Translations under genes and position numbers: made by a program | Part shown: one piece after another, positions 31,250-39,173 of the stretch | Layout of the letters: each line of letters starts with the position of its first letter | How positions within the stretch are numbered: position 1 is the first letter of the stretch | NCBI GenBank assembly: GCA_009731375.1 | Contig: BJOX01000282.1 | Span: 190,804 to 229,976, forward strand | Origin: Paulinella micropora | Lineage: Eukaryota > Cercozoa > Imbricatea > Euglyphida | Reading direction: 5' to 3' | Length of the DNA: 39,173 bases | Notes under the pieces: model-generated | The model's database searches: none | What the model was told of the DNA's origin: nothing | What the model saw: only the letters and a program-made list of their open reading frames with translations

Positions 31250-31655
31250 ATCATTTATGTGTGGCGGACCTGTCTATTCGTATATCAAATACAAGCACTA
31301 AAAAAATGGAAACACTCTTATGTTTTACAAAAACACACCTTTGTTTTGACGAAAACACACCTTTGTTTTGACGAAAATACGGAAAACAAAGCACACTAAG
31401 GTTTATTTAGACAAAATAACGACAATTTCATATATAAATGAAATTTAATATATATTTTTTAGAATAAAAAACATGAAATTGTCGTTATTTTGTCTAAATA
31501 AACCTTAGTGTGCTTTGTTTTCCGTATTTTCGTCAAAACAAAGGTGTGTTTTCGTCAAAACAAAGGTGTGTTTTTGTAAAACATAAGAGTTTTTCCATAT
31601 TTTTTAGTGCTTGTATTTGATATACGAATAGACAGGTCCGCCACACATAAATGAT
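31250..31655. repeat. 406-bp near-perfect inverted repeat
   Basis: Left arm 31250-31431 and right arm 31473-31655 are reverse complements apart from a few substitutions and one indel, with a 41-base AT-rich loop. Inside each arm ACACACCTTTGTTTTGACGA occurs twice. The sequence is present only on the left side of the element and abuts (TA)n and (GA)n. Candidate hairpin-telomere junction, foldback element or MITE. Confidence 0.85.
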
Positions 31656-31677
31656 GTATATATATATATATATATAC

Positions 31678-31730
<53 letters not shown>

Positions 31731-31765
31731 ATCGCCGACGCTATCATGGGGGCTGTTTGCAGTAT

Positions 31766-31803
<38 letters not shown>

Positions 31804-31808
31804 CGTGC

Positions 31809-31864
<56 letters not shown>

Positions 31865-32391
31865 ATGAGAGAGANNNNNNNNNNNNNNNNNNNNNNNNNN
31901 NNNNNNNNNNNNNNNNNNNNNNNNNNNNNNNNNNNNNNNNNNNNNNNNNNNNNNNNNNNNNNNNNNNNNNNNNNNNNNNNNNNNNNNNNNNNNNNNNNNN
32001 NNNNNNNNNNNNNNNNNNNNNNNNNNNNNNNNNNNNNNNNNNNNNNNNNNNNNNNNNNNNNNNNNNNNNNNNNNNNNNNNNNNNNNNNNNNNNNNNNNNN
32101 NNNNNNNNNNNNNNNNNNNNNNNNNNNNNNNNNNNNNNNNNNNNNNNNNNNNNNNNNNNNNNNNNNNNNNNNNNNNNNNNNNNNNNNNNNNNNNNNNNNN
32201 NNNNNNNNNNNNNNNNNNNNNNNNNNNNNNNNNNNNNNNNNNNNNNNNNNNNNNNNNNNNNNNNNNNNNNNNNNNNNNNNNNNNNNNNNNNNNNNNNNNN
32301 NNNNNNNNNNNNNNNNNNNNNNNNNNNNNNNNNNNNNNNNNNNNNNNNNNNNNNNNNNNNNNNNNNNNNNNNNNNNNNNNNNNNNNNNNNN
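31656..32391. repeat. (TA)n, (GA)n, (TG)n flank and gap
   Basis: Simple repeats at 31657-31728, a 37-base unique bridge with CTATCATGGGGGCTGTTTGC, (TG)n to 31864, then Ns at 31875-32391. The bridge resembles CTATCAGTTGGGGGCTGTTC on the far side of the gap. Confidence 0.9.
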
Positions 32392-33213
32392 GTGTGTGTG
32401 TGTGTTGCCATACCCATGCTATCAGTTGGGGGCTGTTCTGGTTGGTGCGGCACAGTGTTGAGACTGCTTTGTTCTGAACCTAAAGCCACGACGGAAAAGT
32501 AAAAACCATCATCATACACGTAACACGTTCGAGAGGATTCAGGTCTATGCATACGCTTGTACCTCTTTCAGAACGCGATGGTTTGCGATCCTCGGTAAAC
32601 ATGGGTGAGGGGCCGACACGCCGCTGGCAAACGAACGGCTGCATACAGACAGCCATGCGTCATTGATGCCCAGAGTACAATAAGTGCAAGTCAAGTTGAT
32701 GAGGCTGACGGAGTGAGTAACTCCAAAGGCAGTCAGTGAGTGCTCATTTTCCGCGTTCTACTGCCCATGCCTGACTCCATTTGCTTACTTTCTATCTGCT
32801 TTTCCTCTTTCGCCTTGCTTCCGCCAACATCCGTTTTGTTGGGGCGCGGGCCGCGCGGCCGCCAGCAGGGCGCTAAGCGGGCGCTTCCAGGCTGCCCAAG
32901 CCTTGAAGGTGTGTCAGGCATCAGAATTTGTTCAGGCATAAGCTTCTGTACCTCCCTATTGCTGTCCTAGAAATTTACAACCCAGGCCCCAGATTTTGCT
33001 GATTTGTGCAAGGTTGGGCATGTGGGATTCCTCTGGTAACCAATAACCGCAGGCTTTGCTTGGCGCTTTATTTCAAAAAACCAGCGAAGCCTTGTTCTTT
33101 TCTCTCTCTACCTGTTATCTCATGTATCTTTTGAACATTCTCTGTAGCGGGTGATACTGGTGATTTGAAAGGAAGTCAGTGCACTGCCAAAGCCGCTGCG
33201 CTCCATGATAAGA

Positions 33214-33350
33214 ATACGTCGCTCAATCTATAAACAGGCCGGTCCCTTTTGTCAGATACGTCGCTCAAGCTGTAAACAGGCCGGTCCCTTTTTGAAGGGT
33301 TTTAGCCACCGGTCAGAAATTTTAGCCCACCGGTCAGAAATTTTAGTATG
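33214..33350 (+). repeat. Two pairs of direct repeats beside the palindrome axis
   Basis: ATACGTCGCTCAAxCTxTAAAC with AGGCCGGTCCC occurs at 33214 and 33256. CACCGGTCAGAAATTTTAG occurs at about 33308 and 33332. Both pairs are mirrored in the other arm (about 33960-34095). Iterated sites of this kind could bind a replication or terminus protein; that is inference. Confidence 0.7.
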
Positions 33351-33539
33351 TCAGCTTAAGAGGATATAATCGGTGGCCTAAAGCACCTGTTACCTCTTTT
33401 TCCCCCTGAAAAAATTATCGAAGAAATTTTGCAACTATCGGCTTCCTCTGCCATGATTGAACAAAACTTTCACTGGTGAAATTCGAGACAAATTTCTCTT
33501 TCTACTTTATATATGCACTGCACATGTGCACTGTGAACC

Positions 33540-33769
33540 CGTTCATTCTTAAGTCAAAAGTCAAGGTATACCTTGATCATGAGTTCAGGGTATACCTTGA
33601 GTTCAGGGCATACTTGAGTATTTATTAAATTAATTAATATTTTCAAGGTTTACTCTGTTGGCAAGGTTGGCCCCCAAATTTTAATAAGTAAAAGACGATT
33701 TTCACTATATATATTTCTAGAGGGCTGACCCGGGACGAAAAAAAAACTAATGATTAAAAGGAATAAACT
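33540..33769. other. Unique spacer at the axis with iterated 16-bp palindromes
   Basis: TCAAGGTATACCTTGA, a perfect 16-bp palindrome, is at 33561-33576. Related TCAGGGTATACCTTGA is at 33585-33600 and TCAGGGCATACTTGA at 33603-33617. The rest is AT-rich. The spacer is not self-complementary as a whole. Confidence 0.8.
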
Positions 33770-34916
33770 GGTTCACAGTGCACATGTGCAGTGCATATAT
33801 AAAGTCGAAAGAGAAATTTGTCTCGAATTTCACCAGTGAAAGTTTTGTTCAATCATGGCAGAGGAAGCCGATAGTTGCAAAATTTCTTCGATAATTTTTT
33901 TAGGGGGAAAAAGAGGTAACAGGTGCTTTAGGCCACCGATTATATCCTCTTAAGCTGACATACTAAAATTTCTGACCGGTGGGCTAAAATTTCTGACCGG
34001 TGGCTAAAACCCTTCAAAAAGGGACGGCCTGTTTACAGCTTGAGCGACGTATCTGACAAAAGGGACCGGCCTGTTTATAGATTGAGCGACGTATTCTTAT
34101 CATGGAGCGCAGCGGCTTTGGCAGTGCACTGACTTCCTTTGAAATCACCAGTATCACCCGCTACAGAGAATGTTCAAAAGATACATGAGATAACAGGTAG
34201 AGAGAGAAAAGAACAAGGCTTCGCTGGTTTTTTGAAATACAGCGCCAAGCAAAGCCTGCGGTTATTGGTTACCAGAGGAATCCCACATGCCCAACCTTGC
34301 ACAAATCAGCAAAATCTGGGGCCTGGGTTGTAAATTTCTAGGACAGCAATAGGGAGGTACAGAAGCTTATGCCTGAACAAATTCTGATGCCTGACACACC
34401 TTCAAGGCTTGGGCAGCCTGGAAGCGCCCGCTTAGCGCCCTGCTGGCGGCCGCGCGGCCCGCGCCCCAACAAAACGGATGTTGGCGGAAGCAAGGCGAAA
34501 GAGGAAAAGCAAATAGAAAGTAAGCAAATGGAGTCAGGCATGGGCAGTAGAACGCGGAAAATGAGCACTCACTGACTGCCTTTGGAGTTACTCACTCCGT
34601 CAGCCTCATCAACTTGACTTGCACTTATTGTCCTCTGGGCATCAATGACGCATGGCTGTCTGTATGCAGCCGTTCGTTTGCCAGCGGCGTGTCGGCCCCT
34701 CACCCATGTTTACCGAGGATCGCAAACCATCGCGTTCTGAAAGAGGTACAAGCGTATGCATAGACCTGAATCCTCTCGAACGTGTTACGTGTATGATGAT
34801 GGTTTTTACTTTTCCGTCGTGGCTTTAGGTTCAGAACAAAGCAGTCTCAACACTGTGCCGCACCAACCAGAACAGCCCCCAACTGATAGCATGGGTATGG
34901 CAACACACACACACAC

Positions 34917-35764
34917 NNNNNNNNNNNNNNNNNNNNNNNNNNNNNNNNNNNNNNNNNNNNNNNNNNNNNNNNNNNNNNNNNNNNNNNNNNNNNNNNNNNN
35001 NNNNNNNNNNNNNNNNNNNNNNNNNNNNNNNNNNNNNNNNNNNNNNNNNNNNNNNNNNNNNNNNNNNNNNNNNNNNNNNNNNNNNNNNNNNNNNNNNNNN
35101 NNNNNNNNNNNNNNNNNNNNNNNNNNNNNNNNNNNNNNNNNNNNNNNNNNNNNNNNNNNNNNNNNNNNNNNNNNNNNNNNNNNNNNNNNNNNNNNNNNNN
35201 NNNNNNNNNNNNNNNNNNNNNNNNNNNNNNNNNNNNNNNNNNNNNNNNNNNNNNNNNNNNNNNNNNNNNNNNNNNNNNNNNNNNNNNNNNNNNNNNNNNN
35301 NNNNNNNNNNNNNNNNNNNNNNNNNNNNNNNNNNNNNNNNNNNNNNNNNNNNNNNNNNNNNNNNNNNNNNNNNNNNNNNNNNNNNNNNNNNNNNNNNNNN
35401 NNNNNNNNNNNNNNNNNNNNNNNNNNNNNNNNNNNNNNNNNNNNNNNNNNNNNNNNNNNNNNNNNNNNNNNNNNNNNNNNNNNNNNNNNNNNNNNNNNNN
35501 NNNNNNNNNNNNNNNNNNNNNNNNNNNNNNNNNNNNNNNNNNNNNNNNNNNNNNNNNNNNNNNNNNNNNNNNNNNNNNNNNNNNNNNNNNNNNNNNNNNN
35601 NNNNNNNNNNNNNNNNNNNNNNNNNNNNNNNNNNNNNNNNNNNNNNNNNNNNNNNNNNNNNNNNNNNNNNNNNNNNNNNNNNNNNNNNNNNNNNNNNNNN
35701 NNNNNNNNNNNNNNNNNNNNNNNNNNNNNNNNNNNNNNNNNNNNNNNNNNNNNNNNNNNNNNNN
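34917..35764. other. Assembly gap
   Basis: 848 Ns following (CA)n. The mirrored gap on the left is 517 Ns, so the gap sizes are not symmetric. Confidence 1.
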
Positions 35765-35793
35765 AATGGGGGACACGGCGGTAGCCCACACTA

Positions 35794-35979
35794 ATGGACG
35801 CGGCGGTAGCCCACACTATTAAGGTAAACATACAAAAGGAGAACAATTTGCTTTTTGCTTTTGACAAAATGACAAAAGTGATCCCGTTGTCCAAAAATTG
35901 GTGCCACCGGTTCAGCCATAACGATATTATCTTATTGATTTATATACTAAAGGATTACAAAAGATATATAAAAAGATGA
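35794..35979 (+). CDS. Short hypothetical ORF, 61 residues
   Basis: ATG at 35794 just inside the contig, next to a tandem pair of ACGGCGGTAGCCCACACT segments (35765-35821). It ends four bases into the next frame (ATGA overlap at 35976). The middle reads LLFAFDKMTKVIPLSK. No family recognised. Present only on the right side; may be a remnant of a longer gene cut by the gap. Confidence 0.3.
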   Translation: MDAAVAHTIKVNIQKENNLLFAFDKMTKVIPLSKNWCHRFSHNDIILLIYILKDYKRYIKR

Positions 35980-36329
35980 TAACTGGGAGAGTCGAACACG
36001 AGAAGTGTGGTAAGTGTAGATGTTGGAGATTACCTGCACAATTTCTTAATGACAAAGGACGAAGGTTGAAGACTTGTGAAGCTTGTAGAGAAAGGAATAA
36101 AAGGGATCGTGATATGCGTAGATGCGAACATAATAAACAGAAATCTTGTTGTAAGGAATGTGGTGGGAGCCAGATATGCGAACATAATAAATATAAACAG
36201 TATTGTAAGGAATGTGGTGGGAGCCAGATATGCGAACATAATAAATAGAGATCTTCTTGTAAGGAATGTAAAGCAATGCGAATTATGTTGGAAGACTATA
36301 TTGTAAGGTTTGCAACGAGGCAAGGCTAG
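35976..36329 (+). pseudogene. Cys/His zinc-repeat protein with internal TAG
   Basis: An N-terminal CGKCRCWRLPAQF ... CEACRER module looks like a zinc-binding domain. Then come repeats of CEHNKxKxxCKECGGSQI: two full and one ending CEHNK, TAG (36246-36248), RSSCKEC. The frame continues open to TAG at 36327. At the aligned position the earlier repeats have Gln or Tyr, so a CAG-to-TAG change is the simplest explanation. From memory, CEHNK/CKECGG repeats are found in proteins of large DNA viruses of algae and other protists. Absent from the left arm. Confidence 0.55.
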
Positions 36330-37069
36330 ATATAATGAAATAACTCTTATAACGGGTCCTCTTTTTTTTTCAAAGTGCTTTTTTTTTGAAATGTTTATAT
36401 TTTTTTCCAAAAACGTTTGAAAAAATCTAAATTTTTTTTGAAAAAACTCAAAAAAAGATAACTTTTTTTGGATCTTATCACTTTTTTATTTATGGTCTTC
36501 TTTTAACAGGAGTGTTATTTTATCTATAATAAGTCTTATTATTAATTTGAGCAAAAAGTCCTTTTAAATCAGAAATAAGGTTCAAGTTCTTTGAAATTAA
36601 TAGTAAGAGTTTTTATAAATAAACGAGGCTAAAAAATGTGTCCTAAAAAACTTAAAGCTTTAAGTCAAGGTCGGCCAGACCAGCCCCCGCCCTCGGGGGG
36701 GCTCGGCCTTATTGGATATTGTCAAAAAATTTAAGTTTTGAGGACTTTTTTGAGGACATGCTATAAGTCGTTTTATTCAATAATTCTCTTTATATTATAT
36801 CTTTATTTATTTATATTTTCTTTAAAATTCATTAAAAATAAGTAAGTAAAATAATAAAGTAAATAGTAAATAGAATTTCATTGAACATCCGCTTATTCGG
36901 GGTCCTCATTTAGGTACTTATTTTTTTGATGGGGTCCGAAAAAATTAGAAGGTCTTCATGAAGGACCATATAAGGGCCATAACCAACCGACTTCAGCCGT
37001 GTCTGAAAAAAGTGATCAATTTTGATTTAAAATAATTAATTAATATAAACTTGTCTAATATATACCAAG
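36330..37069. other. Right-arm intergenic DNA with GC hairpin
   Basis: Very T-rich (T9-T10 runs at 36361-36470). A GC-rich inverted repeat at 36667-36710 has stems AAGG/CCTT, GGCC/GGCC and AGCCCCC/GGGGGCT around GCCCTC. Homology to the left arm resumes only about 40 bases before the ATG at 37070. No gene recognised. Confidence 0.6.
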
Positions 37070-38394
37070 ATGTGGAGCGAAGACGATAGAAAATTTGTTA
37101 GACAATTAAGAGTTGCTACTACTGAAAATAAAATTTATGAAGTCGTGTCCAACTTCTACGATAGTGAGTTGAAACCAAGTATCGCCTTTCATAATGCCAT
37201 TATATCGCTATTTAGCACACCAACGAGTGATGAAGAGGCACTTGAGGCACTAAAAGCCATATATCCCAAATTTGCTATTGTGTATCCAAATTTGAACAGC
37301 AGAAGACAAAGACTTTCTGAGGTAAGAAAAAAAGCAATAGAACCTTATCAAAGTGAAAAGGTATATGAAATGAGCAAACTGGATAAGTATTTTAATCTGA
37401 ATGAAGATGAGCGGATTGATATCGTTGAGGGGTATAAGAAAGATGTCAAAGCAAAAAATGAACAAAAAATACAGATTTATGTTCGTGATGTAATGGCTAA
37501 AATGAACGATATGATATTAAGTAATGACCCTTATCTTAAACTACTTGCTTTGATGATAGCAATTGGAGCGAGGCCAGTGGAAATATTTGATAAAAACACA
37601 TACGAGTTGATACCAGATAAACCAAGTTGGTTGAGGGTAAATAATTTAGCAAAAAAGAGAGAAGGACAAGAAAAAAATTGGACTGAAGACCTGTCGTCAT
37701 TTTTACTCCTGAATTCGTAATTGAACAAGTAAATTCAATACGGAACCACTTCAAAAAGAAAAAAGCAGTTATCATCAACAAAGAGGGTGTGCTTGATAAG
37801 CAAAAAAACAATGAACTAAACAAAAAAATTATTAAAATCTTTCCTTGGCTATCGGAATACACACAGAAAAGCAGTATGTTGCGGAAACTATATGCTAGTT
37901 TGTCATATAGTAATTTTGCCAATCAGAAAATAGAGAATTTTAATACATGGGTTTCAAATGTTCTTGGTCATGGTGATATGTTGACTTCATTTAGTTATTC
38001 ATGGGTTAATGTGGCCGACCCTGAAGAAATTAAGGCAGAAGGAATTAAAACAGAATTAGAGGAGTTAAGAAGAAAGATATATTTATGTCTGAATTTAAAT
38101 AATATTAATGAAACTGAAAGCGAAAACGGAGAAGAAGAAAGCAAATATCAATCATTAGGAAAAAAAGCAAGCAGAGAGGATAAGTATAAATTGCTCGAAC
38201 AGATTTACAACGACCACGGGGGAAAAATAACAAATATTAAACTAAGACAATTAAGCAAGATTGGAGCCGTTATTGTTAATGAGTTTATCAAAGAGAAGAA
38301 AGAAGTGCCACAAGAAGAAACCGCGACAGAGGAAGTAAAAGCACCATTAAGGAGACGAGAAATAAACAAAAAGTTCAAAAAGATTAATACTTAA
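37070..38394 (+). pseudogene. Protelomerase-like tyrosine recombinase, right copy, one frameshift
   Basis: Mirror copy of 28909-30234, with Ile22 in place of Val22. The first frame ends at TAA 37718-37720. The second continues from about 37702 (PVVIFTPEFVIEQVN) to TAA 38392-38394. All five candidate catalytic residues (Arg, Lys, Arg, His, Tyr) are present across the two frames. One base gained, or a -1 slip near GAAGACCTG, would join them. The heptamer A AAA AAT upstream (about 37671-37677) is followed by TGA in the shifted frame, so canonical slippage there would not work. The long Lys/Glu-rich C-terminal extension ends KKFKKINT. Confidence 0.75.
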
Positions 38395-38662
38395 CAACGA
38401 TTAAAGGCGGTTCGCCATATCTTGCTCTAATATTATACTCTCGTCTGTAGCAATTAATAGAACAGATTGTGAAAAACTGAACACCATCTACATTATCAAT
38501 ATCAACTGCTACAATATGAGGGTGTGATTGGAATGTGCGAGACAAACCACATATACTACAAAATTCTTTTTTATAATTCTGCTGGGACATTTCTGAATAA
38601 ACAAATGTTCTTATGTGCGGTCCAACTATATCACTTGGCAAATCATGTATTATTATTGGCAT
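38384..38662 (-). CDS. Small Cys-cluster protein, right copy
   Basis: Identical in length and reading to 28641-28919 (coordinate sum 67303). It overlaps the 3' end of the protelomerase frame by 11 bases and is divergent from the structural gene at 38686. Candidate metal ligands are the two Cys pairs and HPH described for the left copy. Confidence 0.6.
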   Translation of the reverse strand: MPIIIHDLPSDIVGPHIRTFVYSEMSQQNYKKEFCSICGLSRTFQSHPHIVAVDIDNVDGVQFFTICSINCYRREYNIRARYGEPPLIVVKY

Positions 38663-38685
38663 ATTTATATAATATAAAATATAAA

Positions 38686-39173
38686 ATGAATCTTTTTGGT
38701 CAAAGCACGAATACACCATCTTCATCAACTACATCATCATCTTCCGAGGCTTCTTTATCTATTGATAGTATTAAAGATGCTTTACCAACAACGGCCTTTG
38801 GAGAATTGAGAACGGCCACTTTGTCGCCAGTATTACAAAATGTATTTACACATGGTATTAATACGCGATTCTTTGACAAAACGGAGACTAATGGCGGGGT
38901 GGTATCGTCTGCTAATTCAATGGCGGTTTTAACGACATCCGCCTTAGGTAATTCAACCGCACAAATCACGACTATTGAACGAGCCAAATATAGAAGTGGC
39001 ATGGGCTTAGTTGCTAGGTTTTCCGCATTGTTTCCGTCATCTATCGCCGCAGATAGTTTCAATTGCGATATTGGTATAGGCACACCAGCAGACAATTTAT
39101 GTTTTAGACAATCAAGTTTGGGAATGTCTGTTGTAAGAACGGCGGGAAGTGTAGAAAATGTGGTCAGTCAATA
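38686..39173 (+). CDS. Viral structural/fibre-like protein, right copy, cut by window end
   Basis: Mirror of 27802-28617, starting MNLFGQSTNT and running off the window after about 162 codons. It matches the left copy throughout the visible part. The sequence beyond the window would show whether this copy keeps the long C-terminal part that the left one lacks. Confidence 0.6.
   Translation, partial: MNLFGQSTNTPSSSTTSSSSEASLSIDSIKDALPTTAFGELRTATLSPVLQNVFTHGINTRFFDKTETNGGVVSSANSMAVLTTSALGNSTAQITTIERAKYRSGMGLVARFSALFPSSIAADSFNCDIGIGTPADNLCFRQSSLGMSVVRTAGSVENVVSQ

Larger units (their letters stand above)
32392..34916. repeat. 2.5-kb palindrome core
   Basis: 32392-33539 and 33770-34916 are reverse complements (coordinate sums 67308-67309) with rare substitutions, one being TACTCTGGGC versus TCCTCTGGGC. 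The spacer is about 230 bases. Each arm has a GC-rich GCGCGGCCGC segment and no recognisable protein. (GT)n on the left and (CA)n on the right end the unit at the two gaps. Confidence 0.9.

Noticed and set aside
34756-35784. 342-codon frame starting in the palindrome core
   Set aside because: Most of it is Ns; the readable 53 codons end in (CA)n and show no recognisable family.
37671-37677. A AAA AAT as a canonical -1 slippery site for the protelomerase frameshift
   Set aside because: The -1 frame meets TGA a few codons later, before the second part begins.

Overview
The window is nuclear DNA of an intron-rich eukaryote. Host exons are short (31 to 90 bases), have GT..AG borders, and lie in kilobases of microsatellite. 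tRNA-derived SINEs and other short dispersed repeats are present, and there are no bacterial operons. The species cannot be named from the sequence. The last 11 kb differ sharply: AT-rich, densely coding and virus-like.

Region 1 (1-13,430, + strand) is most of a Kelch beta-propeller gene. Sixteen exons with matching splice phases can be placed between about 221 and 12,795. Nearly every exon is accompanied by a ladder of decayed partial copies of itself embedded in (TCTA)n, (TATG)n, (CT)n, (AC)n or (ATT)n. One or more exons on each side of 7,913-7,955 are missing or collapsed.

Region 2 (13,431-20,900) has no confident gene. It holds poly(A), a huge (CT)n block, a small dispersed unit, two repeat families, a hairpin element and a 9-bp satellite. 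Region 3 (20,911-27,628, + strand) is a three-exon gene for a 68-residue protein with one probable membrane segment. Its introns hold repeat families A and B, SINEs, microsatellites, and decayed copies of its own first and last exons. A polyadenylation signal lies at 27,724.

Region 4 (about 27,730-39,173) is a virus-like or linear-plasmid-like element arranged as two head-to-head arms around an axis near 33,654. Each arm carries a structural-protein-like gene, a divergent small Cys-cluster gene and a frameshifted gene that I read as a protelomerase (telomere resolvase). The arms differ by only a few substitutions and indels, except for a segment next to the protelomerase gene that is unrelated between them: a Lys/Glu-rich pseudogene and a 0.4-kb palindrome on the left, a Cys/His-repeat gene with an internal TAG on the right. 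A telomere resolvase inside an inverted head-to-head dimer is what replication of a hairpin-ended linear genome would produce. Two gaps flanked by (GT/CA)n mean the arrangement could instead be a scaffolding product.
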